From Solirubrobacterales bacterium (GTDB lineage: Bacteria; Actinomycetota; Thermoleophilia; Solirubrobacterales; Solirubrobacteraceae), in NCBI GenBank assembly GCA_027449125.1, contig DAIDME010000089.1, positions 176,392 through 240,391 on the forward strand: a DNA stretch of 64,000 bases, read 5' to 3'. The notes beneath the pieces were generated by a model. The model ran no database searches and was not told the origin of the DNA. It saw only the letters and a program-made list of their open reading frames with translations. The translations under genes were made by a program, and so were the position numbers. Below are positions 17,398-27,261 of the stretch, one piece after another (within the stretch, counting starts at the first letter, position 1; every line of letters starts with the position of its first letter).

Positions 17398-17909
17398 GAC
17401 GACTCACCGGCCAGGCGCGCCGCTATCGGAATCAGACCACCGCCACGCAGCATCTCCAGCAGGAACGGGTCCGTGGGCCGACCGTCGATGACGGCGCCGG
17501 TGCGCTCGTTGGTCAGCGACCCCGCGACTATGTCGACACTCACGCGATCCCCGTCGCTGACGCACTCACGCACGTGAGGGATCTCTAGGATCGGCAGGCC
17601 AATCTCAAAGGCGTTGCGGTAGAACGTTCGCGCAAAGCTCTCGGCCACCACACACCCTACACCGGTCGCCTTGATCGCCTTTGTGGCGATCGCACGCCCC
17701 GACGATTGCCCGAAGTGGCGCCCCGCGACAAGCACGTCGCCGACCCTGACGCCTGGCGCAAAGCCCGGGTGGGCGTCCTCCAAGACGTGCCGCACGATCT
17801 CCTCCATCGGCAGGAACACCCTGTGAGACTTCACCATCTGGTCAGACGGGATGTTGTCGCCAACGACCCAGGCGCGCCCGACCGTCTGCAAGGAGACGGG
17901 CATGCTCAC
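17394..17909 (-). CDS. Aconitase/isopropylmalate-isomerase small-subunit-like protein, pair B (degenerate motif)
   Basis: The 171-residue swivel-domain subunit of a two-subunit aconitase-family enzyme (LeuD-like). The fold signature is clear ('VGDNIPSDQMVKSHRVFLPM', 'VVAESFARTFYRNAFEIGLP'). The loop that in LeuD reads like 'GRNFGCGSSREHA' is 'GRHFGQSSGRAIA', losing the cysteine and the charged residues. It pairs with the cysteine-less large subunit immediately upstream (4-bp overlap) and precedes the creatinase-like genes (4-bp overlap). Confidence 0.85.
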   Translation of the reverse strand: MSMPVSLQTVGRAWVVGDNIPSDQMVKSHRVFLPMEEIVRHVLEDAHPGFAPGVRVGDVLVAGRHFGQSSGRAIATKAIKATGVGCVVAESFARTFYRNAFEIGLPILEIPHVRECVSDGDRVSVDIVAGSLTNERTGAVIDGRPTDPFLLEMLRGGGLIPIAARLAGESS

Positions 17910-19201
17910 AGCTCACCGCCGGCAGCCACCGTCGCCAGCTCCTCGCCAGCGACCAGTTCGCGCGGGTCGGTGATCCGGCCGCGGGTCGCCGACGCAGCGA
18001 CGGTCAGGGCCGACCCCAGGTACATCTCCGCCTTACTCGAGCCATTGCGACCCGGGAAGTTCCTCGCGTGAGTCGAGATCATTCGCTCACCCGCGCTCAG
18101 AGCGCCCATGTTGACCGCCTGGTTGGAGCCGGTCGACGGCGGGAAGAAGGTCGCTCCGGCGTCGTGCAACTCCGCCACCAGCCCCTCCTTCAGAGCCTGC
18201 GCGAAAACCTGGCGGCTCGACGGCACGAGGTTGAAGCGTACGTCAGGGTGTTTCGGAGCCCGCCTCAGCACCCAGGCTGCCAGCCGCAGATCCTCTATAC
18301 GCCCGCCGCCGTGACCACCCAACTCCGCCCACGTGATCTCGAGGCCCGCAACCTCATCAACCGCATGGACGTTGCCGACGGTGGGCGGGCATGCGACCTG
18401 CGGCGCCAGCTCCGAAACGTCGTAGCTCCAGCACTCGCTCACATCGCCGGGGTCACCGTACACCGGCTGATAGGCGCGATGCGCCGGCAGTGAGGCCAGA
18501 AAGCGCTCTGTGACCTCGTCCGGCTCGATCAGGCCACATTTCGCGCCAACATCGATCGTGATCAGCGGCAGCAGCCACCGGTCCCAGAAGGTCAGCGTCT
18601 CCACGAAGGCACCCTCGAACTGCAGCGCCTTGTAAACCGCTCCGCCTTCACCGATCTCGCCGACCAGCCAGAGCGCCACATCCCGCACGGTTGTCCCTGG
18701 TCTCAGCTTGCCGTCAATCTTCACGTGAACCGTTTCGGGAACACGAAACCACGCCTTGCTGTAGGGCAGCACCATGCCAGCGTGGGAGTCATTGCCGATA
18801 CCCGTGGCGAACGCTCCCAGCGCACCGTAGACCGGGGTATGGCTGTCAGAGCCGACGATGACGCTGCCCGGGACCGCGTGGCCGCCATGCGTGACGACGT
18901 GATGGATGTTGCCGTGGCCGCAGTCATAGAGATTCAGCCCATGCCTGCGCGCCCAGGCTCGGTCGTGGACGAGGACGTCCGCAGTAGCCTCGGTGGCAGG
19001 CGCAAACGTGTGGTCGAAGACGACCGTCACGCGATCCGGGTGGCGGACGGGCAGGCCGACACGCTCCTCGTAGACCCTCGATGTCAGGTAGGCGCTCAGG
19101 TCGTGCATGACCAGGCCGTCCACCTCGGCGACGACGATCTCTCCAGGGCTGACCCGGTCGCGGCCGCCGGCCCGCGCCAGGATCTTCTCGACCATCTTCA
19201 T
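17906..19201 (-). CDS. Aconitase/LeuC-like large subunit, pair B, without iron-sulfur cysteines
   Basis: A 431-residue large subunit of the aconitase family. It keeps the substrate-site frame ('GSDSHTPVYGALGAFATGIG', 'PQVACPPTVGNV', 'STHARNFPGRNGSS', 'ASATRGRITDPRE'). All three cysteines that hold the [4Fe-4S] cluster are gone: the 'IGSCTN' position reads 'LGGHGGGRIEDLR' (C to H), and the 'PGCGPC' position reads 'PPSTGSNQA' (C to T and C to N). The rest is well conserved and the gene is intact, so this looks like a changed function, not decay. It overlaps the LeuC-like A gene and the LeuD-like B gene by 4 bp each. Confidence 0.9.
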   Translation of the reverse strand: MKMVEKILARAGGRDRVSPGEIVVAEVDGLVMHDLSAYLTSRVYEERVGLPVRHPDRVTVVFDHTFAPATEATADVLVHDRAWARRHGLNLYDCGHGNIHHVVTHGGHAVPGSVIVGSDSHTPVYGALGAFATGIGNDSHAGMVLPYSKAWFRVPETVHVKIDGKLRPGTTVRDVALWLVGEIGEGGAVYKALQFEGAFVETLTFWDRWLLPLITIDVGAKCGLIEPDEVTERFLASLPAHRAYQPVYGDPGDVSECWSYDVSELAPQVACPPTVGNVHAVDEVAGLEITWAELGGHGGGRIEDLRLAAWVLRRAPKHPDVRFNLVPSSRQVFAQALKEGLVAELHDAGATFFPPSTGSNQAVNMGALSAGERMISTHARNFPGRNGSSKAEMYLGSALTVAASATRGRITDPRELVAGEELATVAAGGEL

Positions 19202-20496
19202 GCCACCACCTCTACATCCGCTCGGCTTGCCGGGATGAACTCACGGGGGTCGGTGATCCGGCCGGTCACCGCAGACGCGGCCGCTGTCGCGGGGCTCGCG
19301 AGAAAGATCTCCGACTCGTAGCTGCCCATCCGCCCGCGGAAGTTGCGGTTGGCAGTGGACAGCGTGCGCTCACCATCCGCCATCACGCCGCCGTCGCCGG
19401 CGCACGCACCGCAGCCCGGGTTGGTGATGAGCGCCCCCGCCTCCAGCAAAGTCGCGATGATGCCGCTGTTGACGGCATCGGTGAGGATCTGCCTGGACCC
19501 CGGGGTCACCACCAGCCTCACGCCGCTTGCCACCGTGCGACCTTCGAGGATCGCAGCGGCCTGGGCGAGGTCGTCATACTTCGCGTTCGCGCAAGAGCCG
19601 ATGAACACCTGATCAAGGGCGCTGCCGGCTACCTCGTCGATCGGACGGACGTTATCAACCGAGTGCGGGCAGGCCACCTGCGGGACCAGTTCGCGACCGT
19701 CGATCTGAATCGTCTCACGGTAGGTCGCGCCTGGGTCGGGCCACGTCGGGTCATATGCGTCCGCTGCCACCCCCCGCTCCGCCAGATATGCGACGGTTGT
19801 CTCGTCAGCCGGTACCACGGCGTTCTTCGCGCCCATCTCCATGGATAGATTGCAGAGCGTCGCGCGCTCGGAGACCGACAAGCCCTGAGCCCAGGCGCCG
19901 TGAAACTCCACCGAGCAGTAAGTTGCTCCGTCAGCGCCCACTCGGCCGATCAGGCTGAGCATCACGTCCTTGGGGAACACGCCCAATTGCAGGGGACCAT
20001 CTACCTCAACCCGAAGCGACTCGGGCACCTTCATCCAGAGCTTTCCCGTCACCCACGTCGCCGTTATCTCCGAGAAACCCACCCCGGTTCCGAACGCTCC
20101 CAAGGCCCCGTAGATCGTCGAGTGTGAGTCGGTCCCGATGATCAGCTGGCCTGGGAGCACGTGGCCGTTCTCCATCAACACCAGGTGGGCTATGCCGGCG
20201 TTGACATCCCAGAACTTCTCGATCCCGTGCTCGCGGGCAAAGGCCCGGCACAGCTGGTGGTGCTCGGCCGTCTTTGAGGTCTGTGCGGGCGAGAGGTGGT
20301 CCATGACCATGGCGATCCGCTCCGGTGCGAACAGCGTGCGACCCGGCATCCGCTCGAGCGTCCTGATGCAGCGCCAGCTGGCGACGTGACTCATGTAGAG
20401 GTCCGGGTACGCGTCAACGATCATCCCCGGCTCCAGGCCGGATTCACCGGACGCCCGCTCCAGAACCTTCTGCGCAAACGTCAGCGGGCGGCTCAT
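19198..20496 (-). CDS. Aconitase/3-isopropylmalate dehydratase large subunit-like protein, pair A (cluster cysteines intact)
   Basis: A 432-residue hydro-lyase large subunit. The cluster cysteines are present: 'VFIGSCANAKYDDL' and 'NPGCGACAGDGG'. Other family hallmarks are 'GTDSHSTIYGALGAFGTGVG', 'PQVACPHSVDNV', 'TPGSRQI', 'STANRNFRGRMGS' and 'SAVTGRITDPREF'. It is probably catalytic in dehydration/rehydration (isomerisation) of a hydroxy-di- or tricarboxylate. It is LeuC-like, but no leuA or leuB is nearby and it lies in a catabolic operon, so leucine synthesis is not implied. 4-bp overlaps on both sides. Confidence 0.9.
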   Translation of the reverse strand: MSRPLTFAQKVLERASGESGLEPGMIVDAYPDLYMSHVASWRCIRTLERMPGRTLFAPERIAMVMDHLSPAQTSKTAEHHQLCRAFAREHGIEKFWDVNAGIAHLVLMENGHVLPGQLIIGTDSHSTIYGALGAFGTGVGFSEITATWVTGKLWMKVPESLRVEVDGPLQLGVFPKDVMLSLIGRVGADGATYCSVEFHGAWAQGLSVSERATLCNLSMEMGAKNAVVPADETTVAYLAERGVAADAYDPTWPDPGATYRETIQIDGRELVPQVACPHSVDNVRPIDEVAGSALDQVFIGSCANAKYDDLAQAAAILEGRTVASGVRLVVTPGSRQILTDAVNSGIIATLLEAGALITNPGCGACAGDGGVMADGERTLSTANRNFRGRMGSYESEIFLASPATAAASAVTGRITDPREFIPASRADVEVVA

Positions 20497-21023
20497 CGCT
20501 GCGCCCCTTCTGCGCCAGCCAGGTACGGCAGCAGCCCGCCGGCGTCGAGAATCGCACTCAGGGTGGGCGGATAAGGCGCAAACTCGTAGCGCCGCCCCTC
20601 GACCGTCACCTCGCCGCTGCCGTGATCAACGGACACTGCGTCACCATCGCGCGCGGCAGCCACCGCGTCCGGGCACTCGACTGCCACCAATCCGGTGTTG
20701 ATCGCGTTGCGGAAGAACACGCGTGCGAAGGACCGTGCGACCACAGCCTCGATGCCGGCGCCCAGAAGCGCCGTCGCAGCTTGCTCTCGGGCGCTGCCAC
20801 AGCCGAAGTTGCGCCCGGCGACCACCACCTTCGCGCTCAGCAACCGGCGCTGGACCTCCTCCCCAAGCGGCTCGAAGGCGTGCGCCGCAAGCTCGACCGG
20901 ATCGATCGAAACCAGGTATCGGCCGGGGATGATCACGTCCGTGTTGACATCGTCGCCGAACGTTATGCACGGGCCACCGGCGCGGCGGCTCCGCGTGGCC
21001 GCCGCATGTGTGTCAGCTGTCAT
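20493..21023 (-). CDS. Aconitase/3-isopropylmalate dehydratase small subunit-like protein, pair A
   Basis: A 176-residue LeuD-like swivel subunit. It has the canonical 'FGDDVNTDVIIPGRYL', 'GRNFGCGSAREQA' (substrate-recognition loop) and 'VVARSFARVFFRNAINTGL'. It overlaps the pair A large subunit by 4 bp, so the two form one enzyme. Together with pair B this gives two complete aconitase-like enzymes in one operon. RidA lies 13 bp upstream. Confidence 0.9.
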   Translation of the reverse strand: MTADTHAAATRSRRAGGPCITFGDDVNTDVIIPGRYLVSIDPVELAAHAFEPLGEEVQRRLLSAKVVVAGRNFGCGSAREQAATALLGAGIEAVVARSFARVFFRNAINTGLVAVECPDAVAAARDGDAVSVDHGSGEVTVEGRRYEFAPYPPTLSAILDAGGLLPYLAGAEGAQR

Positions 21024-21036
21024 CTACGTCCTTTGC

Positions 21037-21471
21037 TCAATTGGCGGATGAGTAGGCGGTGCCGTGAGAGGTGCCCGTGCCCGGAAGTGCGGCCACGGCT
21101 TCGATCTCCACGAGCTGGTCGGATGAGACCAAGCGGGCCACCTCAAACATCGTGGATGCCGGAAACGGCGCCTTGAAGAAACGTGAGCGCGCGGCGGCAA
21201 CCTCACCAACGCGACCCATGTCGCACACGTACACCGTCAACTTCACGATGTTCGCGACGCTGCCACCGGCACGGCCCAGGAGCTCCTCGATTGACTCCAG
21301 AATGCGAGTCGTCTGGGCGCCCATATCGCCGGGCGCGTAGGTGGAGCCATCCGCGTTCTTGGCGGTCAGCCCGCTTATGAACAGCAGGCGGTCACTGGCG
21401 TCCACCTCAACCGCATGGGAGAGCGGCGCGTTCAGACCGAGCGACTCCAGGTTCAGGCTGCGGATCGCCAC
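21037..21471 (-). CDS. RidA/YjgF-family protein (enamine/imine deaminase)
   Basis: A 144-residue RidA-fold protein. Characteristic parts are 'LLFISGLTAKNADGSTYAPG', 'TRILESIEELLGRAGGSVAN', 'VKLTVYVCDMGRV' and 'LVEIEAVAAL' near the end. The usual catalytic arginine in the late '..R..V' position is not seen ('FFKAPFPASTMFEVARLVSS'), so deaminase activity is uncertain. RidA proteins in catabolic operons often hydrolyse reactive enamines or imines, which fits the neighbouring cyclodeaminase-like gene. It overlaps the SDR gene by 19 bp. Confidence 0.82.
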   Translation of the reverse strand: MAIRSLNLESLGLNAPLSHAVEVDASDRLLFISGLTAKNADGSTYAPGDMGAQTTRILESIEELLGRAGGSVANIVKLTVYVCDMGRVGEVAAARSRFFKAPFPASTMFEVARLVSSDQLVEIEAVAALPGTGTSHGTAYSSAN

Positions 21472-22181
21472 GGCATCTCCCTTGTGACCATCGAGCCGCT
21501 CATCGACGCGGCGTCCGAGAGCAGGAACATGAGCCCACCCACCGGCTCCTCCGGGCCGTCGAGCTTCGAGGTGTCCATACCTGGGTTGGCGGCGCGAAAC
21601 TGTGGCGTGTCAATGATCCCCGGTCGGCACAGGTTGACTCGGATGCGCCATTGCGCGACCTCACGGGCGAGCGTCTTTGCGAACGACGCCACCGCACCTT
21701 TCGAGGTTGTATACGGGGCCGAGCCAGCCTTGCCAAAGTCAGCTGTGCCGGAGGCGAACATCACGATCGAGCCAGAGCCCTGCTCCCGCATGACAGGAAC
21801 CACGGCCCGCGAGGCCCAGATCGAGCCGAGCAGATTCACGCCCAGAACCCGCTCCCACGTCGCCGGCTCGACGTCAACCACATCCCCGATTGGCTGGACT
21901 ATGGCCGCGCACACGAGGCCGTCGATGCGCCCGTGGCGAGACCGCACCGTCTCAACGAATGTCTGAACCTGGTCGGCGCTGGAGACATCTACCTGCTCAA
22001 ACTCGATCGCGCCCGGCGCATGCGTCTCAGCGGCCAGCGCGCGACCGGCCTCCACCTGCACATCCGCGATGACAACAGTCGCCCCCGCAGCGGCCGCTCG
22101 GCGCGCCAGCGCCGCTCCGATGCCGTTGGCGCCGCCCGTGACAATCACGACTCCGCCCGAAAAATTGAAACTTGCGTTCAT
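21453..22181 (-). CDS. Short-chain dehydrogenase/reductase
   Basis: A 242-residue classical SDR. The NAD(P)-binding motif is 'TGGANGIGAALA' near residue 15. 'NLLGSIWAS' carries the active-site Asn region, and a Ser ('IVMFASGTAD') precedes the catalytic 'YTTSK' (Tyr/Lys). The C-terminus is slightly unusual ('SGSMVTREMPWRSAA') and lacks the common 'DGG' end. First gene of the long operon; a promoter with a LysR-like palindrome lies 120-190 bp upstream. It probably oxidises a hydroxyl group of the pathway intermediate (inference). Confidence 0.88.
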   Translation of the reverse strand: MNASFNFSGGVVIVTGGANGIGAALARRAAAAGATVVIADVQVEAGRALAAETHAPGAIEFEQVDVSSADQVQTFVETVRSRHGRIDGLVCAAIVQPIGDVVDVEPATWERVLGVNLLGSIWASRAVVPVMREQGSGSIVMFASGTADFGKAGSAPYTTSKGAVASFAKTLAREVAQWRIRVNLCRPGIIDTPQFRAANPGMDTSKLDGPEEPVGGLMFLLSDAASMSGSMVTREMPWRSAA

Positions 22182-22305
22182 GATGAGCCTCTCCCGCCCT
22201 CTCCGATAAGGCCGACGCTCGGCCGCGACTTCGGTTTGCGGCCGTTCTCAGCCCGCCAGCGCAGAGCGTCATCTGCCGCTGCGCAACTCTCCACCGCTGC
22301 CCACC

Positions 22306-22335
22306 ACACTAGGCGCGATCCGCCCACGAGTCCAA
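22306..22335 (-). promoter_or_regulatory. Putative promoter of the SDR-Liv operon
   Basis: On the minus strand, TTGGAC (22335-22330) and TAGTGT (22311-22306) are separated by 18 bp, in the 223-bp spacer upstream of the SDR gene. This would give a leader of about 120 nt. Confidence 0.45.
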
Positions 22336-22354
22336 TACAACTTCTCAGCGTTGC

Positions 22355-22370
22355 ATAGCCTATGGACTAT
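22355..22370. promoter_or_regulatory. LysR-type palindrome (ATAG-N8-CTAT) upstream of the operon promoter
   Basis: A perfect interrupted inverted repeat, ATAG-CCTATGGA-CTAT, centred about 65 bp upstream of the predicted transcription start. That is the usual position of the activator site of LysR-type regulators. The LysR gene at 24.2 kb is the obvious candidate regulator (inference). Confidence 0.4.
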
Positions 22371-22404
22371 GGCTTGCGTGCCTGAATGCGACTTGGGCCC
22401 GCGC

Positions 22405-23322
22405 TCAGCGGCTAGCGCCGTCCACCAGCACGCCGATCAGCAGGTCGGCGACCTCGTCGCTGTTGGCTTCCAGCATCATCATGTGCCCATTGCCCTCGAT
22501 CCCGTGGTCGGCCAGCCACATGAGCCTCGCCTTGGCGCCCTGAGCCCGCCACCAATCCACCAGGCCCGCATCAACCTCGCGGGGATGATCAAGATCCGCA
22601 CTGCCGGTCACCACCGTGATGTCGAGACCTGCCAGTCGCTGGGGTTCGCCCACGCGTAACTGCGAGCCCCCGACATTGGCGCGCTCATAGACCAGACGCG
22701 CCGCGGTGGGGCTGACCAGCTGCGCATACGCGGCCACCGCGGAGGCCGGAAACTGGGTACCGGCCCCCACGAGCTTTGCGTCGATCATCGCCCGGGACGC
22801 GCGTGAGTAGCGCTCGCTGGGAACGCTCACCAATCTGGTGCCGGTGGCGACCACGACACCCCGCTCATCCTCGCTGACGAGAGCACCCACCGGCGCACAG
22901 TTCCCCGGCGCCGCCGGCGCCACGGCCAGCACATGCGTGATCCGCTCTCTGCACAGCTCGGCCACGCGCCACGCAAACGCCGCACCCATCGAGTGGGCCA
23001 GGAGCACAACCGGGGTCGGCAGCGCTCGCACCAGCGCGGCCAGCGCGCCTGCCACCACGTGGCCGTCCAGTCCCTCGAGCAATGCGCCCCCGCTGCGCCC
23101 GTGCCCGGGCCAGTCTGGAACGGTGACCTGGTATCCGGCCGCGGCGAAGCGGTACGCCCAGCCCGGCCGGCCATCGGCCGTGAGCATGTAGCAGCTGCCG
23201 GTATGGCTGCCACCGTGCACCATCACGACGTTTGGGAGCGAACCCGAGCGCTCCGGGATCAGCTGGTCGAAATAGACGGGCGCGGGCGCGGCTAGGAAGC
23301 CGGCGCGATGCCGGAAGCTCAT
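22405..23322 (-). CDS. Alpha/beta-hydrolase fold protein
   Basis: A 305-residue hydrolase. It has an oxyanion segment 'VVMVHGGSHTGSC', 'VPDWPGHGRSG', the nucleophile elbow 'LLAHSMGAAF' (AHSMG) near residue 117, and a C-terminal 'GNGHMMMLEANSDEV' with the catalytic histidine. The ATG at 23322 gives a clean N-terminus ('MSFRHRAGFLAAPAPVYFDQ'). An ester- or lactone-type substrate is likely but unidentified. It lies upstream of the operon on the same strand, separated by the promoter region, and is divergent from a broken IclR gene. Confidence 0.85.
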   Translation of the reverse strand: MSFRHRAGFLAAPAPVYFDQLIPERSGSLPNVVMVHGGSHTGSCYMLTADGRPGWAYRFAAAGYQVTVPDWPGHGRSGGALLEGLDGHVVAGALAALVRALPTPVVLLAHSMGAAFAWRVAELCRERITHVLAVAPAAPGNCAPVGALVSEDERGVVVATGTRLVSVPSERYSRASRAMIDAKLVGAGTQFPASAVAAYAQLVSPTAARLVYERANVGGSQLRVGEPQRLAGLDITVVTGSADLDHPREVDAGLVDWWRAQGAKARLMWLADHGIEGNGHMMMLEANSDEVADLLIGVLVDGASR

Positions 23323-23425
23323 TCGCGGCGATAGTGTATTTTCGCTTGAGCGCAGATGCGACCCTATGCGCTTTCGTGGTGGCGAACAAACGTGCACTTC
23401 TGGACTTCTGGCTGAGCCGGGCAGG

Positions 23426-24187
23426 ATGCTTGAGTCCGTCCACAGAGCTCTGAGGCTGCACCAGACGTTCGCACGACAGGCGCGCTGGACGGTCTCGGAT
23501 GTCAGCGATACTCAGGCCATCGCCCCTTCCACGGCACGCCGACCCCGTGTCACCCGCCAGGCACGGGACTTCGCGAACCACAATCCGGGATCCTGGACCT
23601 ACGTGCCGGGCGGCGCGCTGCTCTCGGCCGGGCCGGCTGCCCCGGGGTCGCCTGTCCGCGCATCCCGGGATCAAAGAGGGCGGCGAGCACACCGGCGAGA
23701 CCGTTCATCTGATCCTACTCCAGGGCGCACTGACCCTCATCGTGGCCATGCTGGAGTGCCGACACGTGGTGCGCGTGGTGGCATGAATCGGAGCCCCGGC
23801 GCCCCGCGACTCCCCGCCGCCCGCGAGGTCCTGTTACCAGGGTTGAGCGATGAGCAGGTGGCCGCCCTGAGCGGAGCCGACCCACGCCCGCACATGACTG
23901 AACGGTCGATCGGTTCGCTCGGGCACCTTCGGCGCGGGCTCGCCCTCGTGCGCGCCCGCGGTTGTACCACCACCTTTGACCAGGACGAACTGGGCGCCAG
24001 CGCTGCGTCGGCGACGATCGCGGCGCCGGTCGGAGTCGCGCCCGCGGCGGTCACCGGCGGCGCGCCGTCAGCTCGGCTTCCGGCAGACAACATCCCGGCA
24101 ATCGCGGCGGCGGCCCGGCGGGTGAGCGCCCAGATCCCTGCCCGGCTGAGTGGCGCCCGCTGGGCGCAACCCCCCGGCGCTCGCTAA
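23426..24187 (+). pseudogene. IclR-family regulator, broken by at least two frameshifts
   Basis: Three pieces in two frames line up with one IclR protein. Piece one (from about 23426, frame of 23366) is the winged-helix domain: 'SVHRALRLHQTFARQARWTV', 'IAPSTARR', 'NPGSWTYVPGGALLSAG'. Piece two, in another frame (about 23665-23786), is the start of the effector domain: 'HTGETVHLILLQGALTLIVA', ending at a stop. Piece three is back in the first frame (about 23783-24187): 'LPGLSDEQVAAL', 'LALVRARGCTTTFDQDELG', 'ATIAAPVGV', 'AAARRVSAQIPARLSG'. The shifts lie near 23650-23690 and 23780. Either the gene is decaying or the assembly has indels here. Confidence 0.7.
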
Positions 24188-24223
24188 AGCCCCGCCAGCG
24201 GCTACCTCACGGCCACGCCCACA

Positions 24224-25204
24224 GTGGACACTAGGATCTCCATCTACAAGCTCGAGGTTCTGTGCGAGGTGATCTCCAACGGTTCGGTCACACGCGCGGC
24301 CTCGAGGCTGGGAGTCGCACAGCCCGTCGTGAGCGCACACCTGCGCTCACTGGAGAGCCGCCTTGGGGTCCGCATCGTTCAGCGCGACGGACGCGGAATC
24401 GTGCTCACTCCAGCCGGGGAAATCGTGTATCGCTGGGCGACGGAGGTCGTCAATGACACGCGGCACCTGGGCACTCTGCTCGAGGCACTCACCCGGGACG
24501 GCGCTGAGGCGCTCAGCGTCACGACCGGGATCAACGGTGCAAGCAATGGCATAGCCCACGCGGTGGTGCGCTTTCAACTCCAGCATCCAGGCACGCGGAT
24601 CGACCTCAGGGTGCTGCCGACCGATCAAGCCGTCGCAGCCGTGCTCAAGCGCGAGAGCGATCTCGCGGTGGTGTCCTATGCGTCCGCTCTCGAGCTAGAC
24701 GCCGCGCTCGAGCTCACGCCCCTGGCGACCGACGAGCTCGTTCTGGTCGCCTCACCGGATCTGGCCGCCGCAACTCTGGCCCCCGAGAGCCGAGCCAACG
24801 GCGACCCCGCCGCGACTCGGCCACGACCTCGCCGCAGGCAGCTGTCCGTGAGTTCGAAACAGCTCGCGGAGATACCGTTCGTCTGCACGCCCGGCGGGAC
24901 CGTCAGGCGCGCGGCGATTGACCGCGCGATGCTCGAGCGTGGCGTCAAGGCCCGGCACCTGGTGATGGAAGTCCGGTCCGAGACTGCCTTCCATGCCGCC
25001 GTGCGTGACGGCATCGGTTTCGCCCTGCTGTCTCGCCGCACGACCATCGAGATGGTTTCGCGAGGCCAGCTCACCGAGGTCGCCATGCCGGGCGGGCCCG
25101 TCTCAATCGGCATCCATCTGGTGTCACGACGGGACCTCGTGCCGCTGCCGTTACATCGGCTGTTCCGTGAAGCTGTGCAGGCGGAGCTCGAGACCGGCGG
25201 CTAG
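24224..25204 (+). CDS. LysR-type transcriptional regulator
   Basis: A 326-residue regulator with an N-terminal winged helix-turn-helix ('GSVTRAASRLGVAQPVVSAH', 'LRSLESRLGVRIVQRDGRGI', 'LTPAGEIVYRWA') and a LysR substrate-binding domain ('LSVTTGINGASNGIAHAVVR', 'SDLAVVSYASA', 'VRDGIGFALLSRRT'). GTG start at 24224. An insertion rich in Arg and Ala ('RANGDPAATRPRPRRRQL') sits in the middle of the effector domain. It lies near the catabolic operon and is the best candidate regulator for it. Confidence 0.9.
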   Translation: MDTRISIYKLEVLCEVISNGSVTRAASRLGVAQPVVSAHLRSLESRLGVRIVQRDGRGIVLTPAGEIVYRWATEVVNDTRHLGTLLEALTRDGAEALSVTTGINGASNGIAHAVVRFQLQHPGTRIDLRVLPTDQAVAAVLKRESDLAVVSYASALELDAALELTPLATDELVLVASPDLAAATLAPESRANGDPAATRPRPRRRQLSVSSKQLAEIPFVCTPGGTVRRAAIDRAMLERGVKARHLVMEVRSETAFHAAVRDGIGFALLSRRTTIEMVSRGQLTEVAMPGGPVSIGIHLVSRRDLVPLPLHRLFREAVQAELETGG

Positions 25205-25223
25205 CGGTCGAGGCCGCTGGGAC

Positions 25224-27158
<1,935 letters not shown>

Positions 27159-27261
27159 GATCTCAGGCCTCATTCCTGTCTGCCGCCAACCGACTCTCGT
27201 GCGACTCTCAGGCGGGGAGGGTCAAGCGTAGCATCACGCTGCCGCCGGTCCCGAGCGGGCG

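Noticed and set aside
19198..21023. Pair A as leucine-biosynthetic leuCD
   Set aside because: No leuA or leuB nearby, and it sits inside a catabolic/importer operon. LeuC/LeuD-like is as far as the sequence goes.
14139..21023. The cluster as the known hydroxyproline route with aconitase X and pyrroline-2-carboxylate reductase
   Set aside because: The cyclodeaminase-like gene would fit, but aconitase X is a different subfamily from the two-subunit LeuC/LeuD-like proteins seen here.
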